A DNA stretch of 64,000 nucleotides. Origin: Tetragonia tetragonoides. Its lineage: Eukaryota > Streptophyta > Magnoliopsida > Caryophyllales > Aizoaceae. Under the pieces are notes generated by a model, which saw nothing but the letters and a program-made list of their open reading frames with translations, was not told the DNA's origin and did not search any database. The stretch is from contig CM076154.1 of assembly GCA_038025085.1 (NCBI GenBank), forward strand, positions 22,268,501 through 22,332,500. The letters run 5' to 3'. Below, piece after piece: positions 11,744 through 22,091 of the stretch. The translations under genes were made by a program, and so were the position numbers. Numbering within the stretch: position 1 is the first letter of the stretch; each line of letters begins with the position of its first letter.

Positions 11744-13375
11744 TTGCAAGGTGGACTGTGTTGTTGTCTGAATTTGATCTTAAGTTTGACCCCACAAAAA
11801 CCATCAAAGGACATGGAGTTTCAGAATACTTGGCCGAAGCACCCCACTCACACAGCCAAGGAAGACGAACAATATGACTTTCCGGACGAAGATGTGGCCC
11901 TAATTGAGGGAATTTGCCGAAAAATGTGTTTCGATGGAGCATCCCACCAAAAGGGTTACGACGCAGGGGTGCTTCTAGTATCTCCAGACGAAGCACATAC
12001 TCCCATCTCAGTGAAATTAGATTTTCCTGTCACCAATAACGCATCCGAATATGAAGCATGTATCATCGGTCTACAAGCAGCGGCAAGCCTAGGTATCAGA
12101 GTACTCAAACTCTATGGGGATTCCCTACTAATCATCAATCAGGTTTCTAGGAAATGGAAAGTTCACAATGAAAGCCTGGCACTCTACCAGGAGTTTTTGG
12201 ATAAGGTACTGGACAACTTTGAAGAATTAGCCTTCACATACCTTCCACGAGAGGACAATCAATTCGCGGATGCCCTATCCAAACTAGCATCCTTGATTAT
12301 CATACCTGATCCGGTTAGCATGATGCCTGTTTGTATACAAAGAAGTAGCGAACCAGCCTTTTGCAACAACCTCGACACAGAATTGACTTTGGCTCCGATC
12401 GAAGAAGATCGTTGGTACCAAGAAGTCTTCAACTACATCACCAAAGGAGTATACCCTCAAGATTCACCACTAAGAGCTCAACGGGCCATCCATCTCTTAG
12501 CGGCGCAATACATAGAATACAAGGGGGTTCTTTACAAAAAATCTTACAACGAGGTTAACCTCAGATGTGTAAACGCCGAAAAAGCCGCAGAGATCATGGA
12601 CGAGGTACACAATAGGGTGTGTGGACCACACATGAATGGTCGAATGCTCTCTAGAAAGGTTCTACGACTGGGATACTACTGGACTACTATGGAAAAGGAT
12701 TGTTATGACTACGTTAAGAAGTGTAAGAAGTGTCAGATATATGCCAACCTACAGCATATGCCACCCTCGATGCTCCACAACTTCACCTCTCCTTGGCCAT
12801 TTTCTGCATGGGGAATAGACATCATCGGAAAGATCACCCTGAAGGGCTCGGGAGGACATGATTGCATCTTAGTAGCCATAAATTATTTTACCCAATGGGT
12901 TGAAACTCAGTCTTATGCCGTCTTTACCTCCAAACAAGTGTCCAAATTCATAAGGAACAACATCATTTGGCGATATGGTTTTCCACATGAAATCATAAGT
13001 GACCATGGATCCCACATCAAAGCCGAAGCAACTACCCTTCTCAAAAACTACAAAATCCAGCACCACAAATCATCCCCTTACTGTCCCCAAACCAATGGCG
13101 CAGTAGAAGCTGCCAACAAAAACCTCAAGACTGTCATTGACAAGATGATAGAGAACTACAACGATTGGCCCATCAAACTCCTATTTGCCCTTTGGCGGTG
13201 TAGGACATCCATAAGATCCACTACGGGAGCAACACCTTACTCCCTAGTCTATGGAATGGAAGCAGTTCTACCCAAAGAAGTCCAACTACCATCCATGCGC
13301 ATAGTCTTAGAAGGAGAGATTCGTGAAACCCATTGGTTGCAAGCCCGCTATGAAGAGCTCATGTTCACAGATTAA
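11744..13375 (+). CDS. Element A pol: second RNase H (aRH) and integrase
   Basis: This is a 543-residue open frame whose first Met is only the frame start; the real protein would be part of the polyprotein. Residues about 60-185 are an RNase H fold of the aRH type with all four acidic residues visible (CFDGAS, ASEYEA, YGDSLL, FADALSK). A second RNase H is a mark of the Tat lineage. Residues about 285-330 are the integrase HHCC finger (CGPHMNGRM ... CKKCQ). The DDE core follows, with Asp in WGIDIIG (about 357), Asp in ISDHGSH (about 419) and Glu in NGAVEAANKN (about 455). A stop (TAA at 13373) truncates the C-terminal domain. Integrase would insert the element DNA into the genome. This is the best preserved pol segment in the window. 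Confidence 0.85.
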   Translation: MQGGLCCCLNLILSLTPQKPSKDMEFQNTWPKHPTHTAKEDEQYDFPDEDVALIEGICRKMCFDGASHQKGYDAGVLLVSPDEAHTPISVKLDFPVTNNASEYEACIIGLQAAASLGIRVLKLYGDSLLIINQVSRKWKVHNESLALYQEFLDKVLDNFEELAFTYLPREDNQFADALSKLASLIIIPDPVSMMPVCIQRSSEPAFCNNLDTELTLAPIEEDRWYQEVFNYITKGVYPQDSPLRAQRAIHLLAAQYIEYKGVLYKKSYNEVNLRCVNAEKAAEIMDEVHNRVCGPHMNGRMLSRKVLRLGYYWTTMEKDCYDYVKKCKKCQIYANLQHMPPSMLHNFTSPWPFSAWGIDIIGKITLKGSGGHDCILVAINYFTQWVETQSYAVFTSKQVSKFIRNNIIWRYGFPHEIISDHGSHIKAEATTLLKNYKIQHHKSSPYCPQTNGAVEAANKNLKTVIDKMIENYNDWPIKLLFALWRCRTSIRSTTGATPYSLVYGMEAVLPKEVQLPSMRIVLEGEIRETHWLQARYEELMFTD

Positions 13376-13658
13376 AGACGCCTACGGGCCCTAGACCATT
13401 CCCACATATATCAACAACGCATGGCAAGAGCGTTCAACAAAAAGGTTCGGCCTCGAAATTTAAAGGAAGGGGACTTAGTTTGGAACGAATTACGAGCCCC
13501 AGTAACCGACCCCAGAGGCAAGTTTTGACCAAACTGGTCCGCACCACTCATCATCAAAGACATCCTATCAGGAGGCGCCGTCAGACTCATGGATATTGAT
13601 GGCATCGAGTTCAGCCACCTCACCAATATGGATCAACTAAAGAAGTGTTACGTCTAAA
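13376..13658 (+). pseudogene. Integrase C-terminal domain of element A
   Basis: The frame continues after the stop at 13373 with YQQRMARAFNKKVRPR and GDLVW, then TDPRGKF, a TGA at 13526 where the G-element copy reads Arg (a CGA to TGA change), then PNWSAPLIIKDILSGG and a terminal MDQLKKCYV stop at 13658. No chromodomain is present, as expected for Tat. Confidence 0.75.
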
Positions 13659-13726
13659 ATTAACTTTAAAAAAAAATCGAAAACTAAGAAAAAAAAAAGA
13701 CGTACACTATTTAAACGAAATACGCT

Positions 13727-13777
13727 GGCCTGATTCCACACTTGATACGTAGGTAACCCATTCAAAGGGGCCCGGCC
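13727..13777 (+). other. Conserved post-pol block
   Basis: GGCCTGATTCC, then GATACGTAGGTAACCC, then GGGGCCCGGCC. The same ordered block occurs after integrase in element G (minus, 47051-47105) and downstream of gag in element H (minus, 52128-52175). It contains the palindromes TACGTA and GGGCCC. Function unknown. Confidence 0.6.
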
Positions 13778-13965
13778 AAAATCAATCCAAAAATTCCTTT
13801 CAACTCATTCAAAAAAAGGGATAATCTTTATTCAAACTGAACGAATAAGCTTACATTGCAAGAATTAAAACTTCCTTAGGAAATAATGCAACTATGAGGG
13901 TTTAAGTTAAACAAATTCTTATTATTTTCCTTTGAAAACTAGACTTGCTTTCCTAGAAAACTACT

Positions 13966-15314
13966 TTAATCCTTCTTCCCTTTAGAAGGCATTGTCGAAG
14001 AGTTCTTCTTTGAAGGACCCTGACTTGAGGACAACCTGTGATCGCTGCTTTGAGATGGGGGCTTGCCTCTCTTCAGTACCTGATAGTCTCGCATTTGAGA
14101 CAATTCCTTTCTTTTCTTGCCTCCTGTTTGTGAGTCGTACCTAGGCTTTAGTTGGTCCCACTCCTCATGACGAAGGGCTCGTCTCGCTTCTCCATCACTG
14201 CAAGAAAGCCAGTTTAGGTAGATCTCAGAGACCTGAGTTGGGGCAATCACCCAAGGTACAGTCCAGGGATGCCGATTACGCCAATACTTTCCCCACTCCG
14301 CAGCAAATTCAGTGGTTAAGGCTACGATATTTTGTCTCGTAGTCTCCTGACGGGGCATCACTTGCTTCAAACCGTATTGCCTCATGACCCTATAGGGAAA
14401 GAAGAAAGTGGTCTTGTACAGACGCAATATGGTAGTATGAAGGATCAAGTCATCACAAGCCACTAAAGAAGTCAAACTCCACCAGGGCACATGCCAACGG
14501 ATGATAGGTCCCGCTTGGAAAAAGACATCCCATTCAACAAGGGACTTTTCAGAATATAGCCTTTTCCTAACCAGAAAGCTGGCAGCATTATAGGTTTTCT
14601 TTGACCAAGTCCGAGGAACACGGATAATCAGATTATCTGGCGACTCTATCAACCTCAGATGCTCGCATAACCAGATTTGAAGCAGTAGGGGGCTGCCCGA
14701 AGAAGCTTGGTTATGAGATGTTTTCAACCTGTCAAGCCCAATAATGGTTTCTCCTACGACCAGATGTAAGGGAGAATGTCCTTCAACCATTTGATTACCC
14801 ACTCGCAGCAACGAGGCTCTACTCAAGTTGGAAGATTCTGCATTAACAAACAACAAGCGGTTTAACAGGCACCGTACGAAAGCCTATCGACGGCAACGTC
14901 TGAATATGGCACCTTTTTCAGAAGAAATAGCGAATTTTTCGCAAAGTTGAACCAAGTCCACATCGGCACCGAAGCACCATGTTTTTGGCTTCTGCAGATG
15001 ACAAGCCCAGGGATTTTCTGTATTGATCCCTAAAACCATCTCTCACTTAAGGCACAACGGGGGAAAAAACATCAGGAATCTTAGTGATCGCAGCAAATTC
15101 CTCAACCAAAGGGCATAGTTCAGAAATTACCAAACCGGAAAACATGCAGGTCATAACCCCAATAATTCAAAGCAGCCCGAAGAAGGGGCCACAATATTTT
15201 GGTTGGTTTTAAGTTTAGCAAGGTAGAAACATGAAACGGGGCTAGTTCAAGTTTATCTTCTACGGTCAGATTTTTGCACCAGGCATCGAACAATTCTTCA
15301 AAGGATTTCACCAT
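13966..15314 (-). pseudogene. Antisense extra gene (aORF) of element A, DUF7745-like
   Basis: It lies downstream of pol on the opposite strand. It starts MVKSFEELFDAWC at 15314 and continues in interrupted frames (stops near 15118 and 15030) into a 296-residue open stretch (14856-13966). Alignable landmarks with the G-element gene at 45228 are VFRFGNF/VFRFGYN-ELCPL-EEFAAI, LVLGETIIGLD, SGSPLLLQIW, RVMRQYG, WTVPWVIAPTQ, and a Lys/Ser-rich tail. The family looks like the TE-associated DUF7745 / plant-mobile-domain-like proteins, from recollection. No intron lies between SPLLLQ and IW, unlike the G copy. Extra ORFs here, often antisense, are known in Tat elements such as Grande and Retand; their role is not known. 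Confidence 0.7.
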
Positions 15315-15390
15315 GACAGAAAATTGTAGAAGTTTGGGAGAGCTAAGGTATACAAAAAAAAAAGTGGTACAACTCCAAGCATCTCGAAAA

Positions 15391-15500
15391 TCCTATTTAT
15401 AGATAGGAACGCGGGCCAAAAAAGCCAGAAATCCACAAAAAAGAGCCGTCAGCAGCACTGATCAGCGCAGCTAGCGGCCCGGACCCTGGCCCGGTCCAAA
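15391..15500 (-). promoter_or_regulatory. Promoter of the antisense gene of element A
   Basis: On the minus strand a TATA box (CTATCTATAAATAGG, 15389-15403) lies about 80 bp upstream of the ATG at 15314. An AGCGGC/GCCGCT-type block (CTAGCGGCCCGG and neighbours, 15447-15500) lies 50-100 bp further upstream. The arrangement copies that in the LTR promoters. Confidence 0.55.
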
Positions 15501-15656
15501 TTTCCCTTTTGCTCCAGTTTGCTCTTTTGATCCAGACGACCCAATTCCAGCTCAGTTTTTATTACTCTCGCGGAATTACAAAGCCTGAGACTCTCTTAGA
15601 TTTATGTTTTTCATTTCTTTTTCCTTTTTTTTCTATTTTCTTTTTTTTTAAAGGGT

Positions 15657-15943
15657 GATATGTGGAAAAAGCAAAATTTTACACATATTGCACCCCCTAA
15701 AAAAATAGAAATAAAACTTCTGTTGGCATTGGATAAGTAATACCAACAGACTAATCTCTTGGTAAAAGATTTGTTGGCAATTGAGACCTACTACCAACAG
15801 ATAAAAGTAATCTGTTGTACGTTTTGGGCCGCTTTGGACAATACTAACAAATCGAAATATCTGTTGCAAATAAGTCACTTATTCCAACAGCTATATAATC
15901 TGTTACTAGATTTCTGTTGGTATAAGCCATTTTTTTTGTAGTG
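15657..15943 (-). mobile_element. CACTA transposon end with subterminal repeats
   Basis: On the minus strand it starts CACTACAAAAAAAATGGC at 15943. The next 230 bp hold about ten copies of a CTGTTGG / CCAACAG motif in alternating orientation (15719-15925), many pairing as 25-35 bp inverted repeats. This is the usual layout of a CACTA subterminal region that binds transposase. It interrupts the protease frame of element B. The other terminus is not visible; left of 15657 the sequence is element A, so this end is truncated or at a rearrangement point. Confidence 0.7.
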
Positions 15944-16985
15944 TGTTCTATCTTCAAGACAGGCGTCTTGTCAATAGTTGCCTTGACGGGGTTACCTTCG
16001 ATTTCCACAATTTCTCCCTCCAGCATCTTTTTGACCTTCTGGTGGAAGGTAGAGGCTACAACATTTAAAGCATGGAGCCAAGGTCGCCCTAACAACATGT
16101 TGAAAGTAGCTGGGATATCCATCACATAAAACTGGACCATTTTCTCTATAGCCCCAGAGGTGACATTCATAGTTATGGTGCCCAGAACCTTTCGACTAGA
16201 GTTGTGATAAGCGCGCAAGACTTGCGCAGAGTGACCCAAATTGTTGATATCGATGCCCAGTTTTGCTGCGGCTCTCAATGGGTTTACGGCCGAGCCTTTG
16301 TCCACTAGGGTCATGGGTACATACTTGCCCATAGCGAATACAGTCAAGTACAGAGCATTATTGTGTGAAGACCCTTCTGGTGGTAACTCATTGTCCGAAA
16401 AAGTGATGGATTGCCTAGTTTTATTCCCTACCAAGAAATTGACCAGTTCGTCAGGCCTCATATTCGGAGATACCAAAACCGTTGACAAGGCTTCCAAAAT
16501 GGCCTGGCAATGTTCATAAGACGAGGCTAGAAGTTTCCAAATGGAGATGTTGGTCTTGATTCTCTTGAGTTGTCCTGTGATGGGAGATTCTTTATCTTTT
16601 GCGGGAACTTCTTCCACTTCTTGTTCAGTTGGAGGTAGGATTCCGTCATTATAGATGTTTGGCGGCCTATAATGACGACCGGAGCGTGTCAAGTGGGCTA
16701 CTCCTACGGGCGATCTGGTTTGGATCTCCCGTACGTCTTCTTCATCACTGTCCCATATTCCAGCAATTTCAAATCCCAAGGCATCTTCAACACTTATATG
16801 TAAAATGGCACCCAAAGGGTTATTCGAGTTGCTGGGTGCTTGACCAGGTTTTGGTAAGAGTATGGTACCGTTCTCAATTCTATCTCGGATAGCATCTTTA
16901 AGAGCCCAACAGTTTTCGGTGTCGTGCCCTTTTCCTTGATGCTACTTGCAGTATAAGCAAACTTGACTTTCGAGTCTCATCCTCT
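15944..16985 (-). pseudogene. Element B: gag knuckle remnant and aspartic protease
   Basis: Right after the leader a CX2C-type knuckle (CLYCK, stop, HQGKGHDTENC, near 16930) runs into a long frame (16815-15944). That frame carries the retropepsin-like region TLVDKGSAVNPL, where Tat copies usually have D-G-G-S, and the flap/terminal part MLLGRPWLHALNVVAS. Protease would cut the polyprotein. All of gag before the knuckle is missing: the leader (AGTCAAGTTTGCTTA) joins directly to the knuckle coding sequence. The frame ends where the CACTA end enters. RT and integrase of B are not in the window. Confidence 0.75.
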
Positions 16986-16993
16986 TAAATAAG

Positions 16994-17011
16994 TCCCCAG
17001 TGTAGTCGCCA
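16994..17011 (-). other. Primer-binding site of element B
   Basis: On the minus strand TGGCGACTACACTGGGGA begins one base after the LTR end, the same spacing as in element A. Confidence 0.75.
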
Positions 17012-17012
17012 C

Positions 17013-18521
17013 TGTAAGGACCCGGGATTTTCACCAACCTTGTTTCCACGGAGTGCGTCCTCATAGAAAATTTATCAGTTGGGGGCTTAGATAAGTTCAA
17101 GGGACCATCGAGATAGAAAAGCTTTTGAAAAGACTTGAATTAAATAAAAACCCCGAAAGAGGTCACAAATCTGCTATCGACGTTTTATCGAAGGGACAAA
17201 CCTAAGGGACAATCCGAAGGGACAACCCAATAGCGCGAAAATTGAACTAATCATGTTTATAAAAAGACTCCCGCTTATATAAAACATATAAGTACCTAAG
17301 AATAAAGGGTTTGGGGCGAAGGTACAAGGTGGGAAGGTGTTAGGCACCCAACTCGCCCGTATTATGACGGCCTCTACTAACTCAAGTTTGCTTCATAATT
17401 TAAAGACATATTTCCCATGCGAAACCGGATTAACAACCTAGACTTAGACTATTAATTGGTTCACCACAAGCATCACAACATTTATTTTTAACCCTTATTT
17501 AGACATGCATTTGATTGAGAAGTTGAGCAGCACAACGACTATACAGACAATATTTAGGAAGCAATAAAACGTTATTCTAGCATGATATCTACATTATGAC
17601 TACTAGAAAATAAACAATTAAGCAAGCAATTTAATTTGAGCCCTCAGGAATTTGTACCTGAAATGTAGGCTATATTTGACAAGAATAGTAAAAATATATC
17701 TCAACTTTTCAGAAAAAAGAGGGAGAAGCTCAGGAGTACTCAACTGAGAATAGAGGTTGACAACTGTAGGCTGTGTGTTTTGAACTGAGGGTGGAGGATT
17801 GTTAATATAGGCATGGGAGCTAGGGTTGTACGGCTGAAAAGGAGCCAAAATTTGAATTTGGGCCCTGGAATTTTGGTAATCGCAAGCGGCATAGGCCAGC
17901 GCCGCTAACGGCCCTGCCATGACCGCTGTCAGCTAGATTTTGTCCGGGCCGTATCTCACTCGTTTGAGCTCCCAATTGGATGAATCAAGATGACTTGGAA
18001 AGATTATTAGGTCTAGTTTCACATGGTTTTGGTTTCAGGTCCAAATATTTTTTTTATCTCGAGATATACCGGAATTAGTAAGGAGAGGTCAGTTTTGGGG
18101 TACACATCAATGTTGGGCTCATAACTCCATGGTTAGGAATGTGGTGTGGGCTCATGATATGTCATTGGAAAGCTATTTGAATAAGGAATCCAAAAATATA
18201 AGGTTAACAAATTAATTCAACCAAATGAACTCCCAAATAGGGATGGAAACACGGTCCAGGGTATTCGGCTACATCTGTTTTGACCCTAAACTTTGTTTGG
18301 CCATAACTCTTGGGTGTGGAATCGTATTTGGACACGGAATGAAGCAATGGAAATCTCGTGAAAGGGGATTTAAATGAAGTGGAAATGAAGGAGTGTTTGG
18401 AGGAAAACGTGAGACCTTATCTTAAGTATTAAAGAAAAAATAGCAGTTCAAGTTTATAAATTACTCCTTTCATTATCGGGGTTTTGCGGAGAAATCTGAA
18501 GGCGCTTTTTTGGCGTCTACA
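17013..18521 (-). mobile_element. 5' LTR of element B (family 1)
   Basis: On the minus strand it runs from TGTAGACGCC (18521) to GGTCCTTACA (17013), 1509 bp with TG...CA ends. The AGCGGC/GCCGCT block is at 17885-17935 and the TATA-like CCTATATTAAC at 17804-17814. It splits the integrase of element C: the sequence right of 18521 continues the same integrase stretch seen at 47930-48010. Candidate target copy CACGT (18522-18526). It is about 240 bp longer than the LTR of element A. Confidence 0.85.
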
Positions 18522-20500
18522 CACGTGCTTTGCTTTGAGCTTTGCGTATGGTTGCGCTTCGACCCATTTGGTGAAGTAGTCGATTGCGACTAGGATATAT
18601 TCATGACCCCCTTTTCCTGTCGGGTTTATCCTGCCAATGATGTCTATCCCCCAAGCCGAGAAAGGCCGAGGTGAGGTGAAGGTATATAGTGGACTTGGTG
18701 GTAAGTGTTCTAGATTTGCATGTGTCTGACATTGTATGCCCCTTTTGACAAATTCACAACAATCTTTTTCCATTGTCGTCCAATAATAATCGAGCCTTAT
18801 TATTTTCCTAGATAACATCATACCGTTCATGTGCGGACAAAGAATTAGAGGCATGCCTGGAGTGGGCGGTACCAGAACAGGTGGTTCGGATAAATTGGCC
18901 TTAATTTTGTCAAACGCTTTTTGGCATTGTACATCCCATTCCGCTTTACCTCTTTTTTTGAGCCTCTTAAATATGGGGTCGCAAGTGATAGTCAACTTGG
19001 AAATGAACCTGCTAATGTATTGGATCCTCCTTAAAAAGCCTTTTTTTCTTTTTTCGTTTTCGGTGGTGTCATGTCTATTATGGCTTTGATCTTGGATTCC
19101 TCTAGTACTTATGACAAATCCTAGAAGTTTGCCGGATGTAACTCCAAATGCGTACTTTTTGGGATTAAGCCTCATATTGTACTTCCTAAGCCTGTCAAAG
19201 AAACTTTGAAGTGAGGGTACATGCCCTTCCTTATCTTTGGACTTATGATCATGTCATCTACGTAAACTTCAGTCTCTTGATGCATCATATCGTGGAGCAG
19301 GGTTGTTGCAGTTCTTTTGTATGTGGCCCATGCATTCTTAAGCCCAAATGACATTACTGTGTAGCAATAAGTCCCCCATTGCGTGATGAAAGTGGTTTTC
19401 TCTTTATCCTCTTTGGCCATCATGACCTGGTTATATCATGCATACCCGTCCATGAATGATAGGAGGGCATATCCAGCAGTATTGTCTACCAATACAGCTA
19501 TATGGGGTAGTGGAAAGTTGTCTTTCGGGCTTACTTTGTTCAAGTCCCTGAAGCTACACACATTCGCACCCGCCCATCCTATTGTGGGACTGGGACGATG
19601 TTGGCTACCCAATCGGGGTAATTAGCCACTCTTATGAAGCCTGCACTAATTGTTTCCGGACTTCGTCTTTGACCTTAAGAGCCCACTCTGGCTTCATTCT
19701 TCTTAACTTTTGCTTGACTGGTTTGCAGTCGGGTTTTAGCAGGATGGTGTGCTGGGCAATGTTGCTGTCTATGCCGGGCATGTCCTTGTAGGACCAGGCG
19801 AAAACATCCGTACAATTCTTTAGAAGTGTTATGAATTGTTCGCGTTCATTAGAGGTTAAAGACAAGCCTATTTGCACGTGGCGAGGCTCGTCATTAGTTG
19901 CAATATTTATTGTTTCTGCTTCTTCAACTATTGAAATCTTTTGTTCCTGTTCGATTAATTCTTTAATGACTTCTTTTGGCAATTTCGTTATATCTTCTGA
20001 ATTATTAGCAATGAGGCAATCCGATTAAGCAAAATCGACACTAATAATATTGATAGAAGCGGACAATACATCAATGAGGTCATCACTAAGGACCTTAGTA
20101 ACAGCAGGAATAGACTAGGGTGGACTACCCGACACTTCTAGGATAACAGACTCAGAATCAGACTCAGAATCAGAACTGGGCCTCTCTGCAGGACCGTTGT
20201 GGATTGTGAATTTGTACTTGGCTCCCTCGACTTGAGTTCAGTTCGTCACGTGCTTCCAGGTGGTGCGGTCGGGCCCGATATGGGCAATCAGCTTGGACAG
20301 GTTGAAAGCTTCATTAAAAAGCACAGTGAGGGGGAGTTTGTTTGCTACCTCGTTGTATTAGCGACGCTCTTCACCAAATAGTAGCCCAAAGTCGTTTGGT
20401 GCCATGTCATCAGCCAATCTTTGGTGGATTGGTCCTCATTAGGAGGTATGGGTGCGTCTTCACTCATGGTGAAGCAGTCTTGCAATGCCTCAAAGCCTGA
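18522..20500 (-). pseudogene. Element C pol: spacer, RT, joined by deletion to integrase
   Basis: Minus order: spacer with PYPYYGFPKPY (near 20530) and an acidic ESDSESDSES run; FAWSYKDMPGID (near 19790); RT with TFITQWGTYCY, SFGLKNAWATY and an intact catalytic YVDD (near 19260); then MRLNPKKYAFGVTSGK and the start of RNase H (PPVLVPPTPGMPLIL). The frame passes straight into the integrase finger (CPHMNGMMLSRK) near 18840, so most of RNase H and all of aRH are deleted. Integrase keeps CQTHANL, AWGIDIIGRI and VAIDYFTKWVEAQ before LTR B cuts it at 18521. Frameshifts occur near 19175 and 19420-19630. Confidence 0.8.
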
Positions 20501-20502
20501 AA

Positions 20503-20841
20503 CTAGGACTCCATTGATCGTATATGGTTTAGGGAATCCGTAGTAAGGATATGGGTTGCCTTCTTGAAGAAATTGCCCATTGAGAGTGAGGATATGTGGG
20601 GAGCATAGCCTTCAGAATTGATGATCATGTCTTTGAAGACACGACTTTTGCCTAGAACAGATTCAAGCCTATTCAGTTTGGCTTGGAGTTCTTGGACCTC
20701 TTTAGTGGAGGGCTCAACCGTTTCCTCGTTGGGCTTGGGCTCATCACCATTCCTAGCAGGGGGATCCAACTTGGCGACATGGGCTTCCATATCATTGAAT
20801 CTAGCATTTATGACGACCAATTGGGATAAAAGGTCATCCAT
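20503..20841 (-). pseudogene. Element C gag N-terminal fragment
   Basis: It reads MDDLLSQLVVINARFNDMEAHVAKLD, then KEVQELQAKLNRLESVLGKS (coiled coil) and DMIINSEGYAPH. It matches the start of the H-element gag at 54341-53883 closely (KEVQELQAKLNRLES is identical). After about 85 residues it joins out of frame to the pre-RT spacer, so capsid, knuckle and protease are deleted. The copy is a deletion derivative with both gag and RNase H regions removed. Confidence 0.7.
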
Positions 20842-22073
20842 CTTTTAGTCAGCGGGTTTTCTTAGCGTCTCCATACATAACGGACTTAGGTGAACTAGGT
20901 GGTGAGGCTTGAGGTGACAATGGCGGTGTGCGAAGGTAATCGAGCCAAATGGGGCCCACGAACTATGCTTGCGGTGAAGGTTCGAACGACAACTTGCGGA
21001 TCAATCTCTTGCTGGACTCGTCCCTCTCCCACTTTCTAGGACCGGGATGTTTACTCCTACCAATTCTGGACATAAAAAGGACTGTTTAAGAAAATAGGAA
21101 GTAAATGGAAGACTCCACAGAATGAAGATTTTCTTTCAAAACCAACGTGGGAAGAGGATAGCACTAATCCTCAACATGGTGATCTTTGGGAAAGATGCGA
21201 TTTTATGTAAATAATATATTCCTGTCAATGATATTTCGACTTTATTAAAGTATAAAATAAAAATGTACTCTTGACTTGCATATGGGATAAATTTCCTAAT
21301 GTAAGAAAGGAAAGTATACTATTGACTTGCATATAAAAAGAAATAAGACTCTTTTTTATTTCGTGGAAGATCATTGACGAGAATATGTTATTGGCACGCA
21401 ATTTACTTCATAAGAAAAGGAACGTCTTCCTAATATGGTCACTAGCGTCATCGTAGTGATACAAGGATTCTACTTCCTAAAAAGAAAAGATCCTAGAATC
21501 TATTTGTAAACTTGGCAAAATTTACAAGCAAACAAAAGGGAAACCTTCCATAACTAGGACTCAATAAAAAAATTCTAAGGGAGGATCTAATCCAAATATT
21601 CTATGGAAACCAATCACATAGCAAAGAAATAATCAATAATAATATGGCAAGTAAATCAATTAGCACCTTGATATGGACTATGGGACTAATGCAATATTTT
21701 GACACAATCTAGGGTTGGATAAGGTAACCACGACCGGATGTGTTTCTTCATCTATGGGGTGCATAGTAAAACTAAACGTACCATTTTACACATCTCGAAT
21801 GGAAACATGTAAATACCATGGGGCGGAACACGACTATGTACAAAGGTAAGTCGGACCTAGTGGATCACCGGCCTAAGTCATAGACAATGTTCCAAAGGGT
21901 AATTCATATTTTTGGTGTGGTGATATCTTTCGACATCTTGCGATGATAACGCATGCAATATGAATGATATGGATGCAAAGCAAAGAAAGTAAACACATAC
22001 GGCAATTGAACCAAATAGCTAAAATAAATTGCTGACATGGATAGGTGTTCGAATTACACCCTCTTGTTAATTA
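20842..22073 (-). other. Leader of element C
   Basis: 1.2 kb of non-coding AT-rich sequence lies between the PBS and the gag start at 20841. Two copies of TATACTATTGACTTGCATAT / TGTACTCTTGACTTGCATAT (near 21260 and 21315) are the only internal repeat noticed. Confidence 0.5.
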
Positions 22074-22090
22074 TCCCCAGTGAAGTCACA
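22074..22090 (-). other. Primer-binding site of element C, altered
   Basis: Minus strand TGTGACTTCACTGGGGA next to the LTR. Compared with TGGCGACT...TGGGGA of A and B it is damaged at the LTR-proximal end. Confidence 0.55.
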
Positions 22091-22091
22091 C

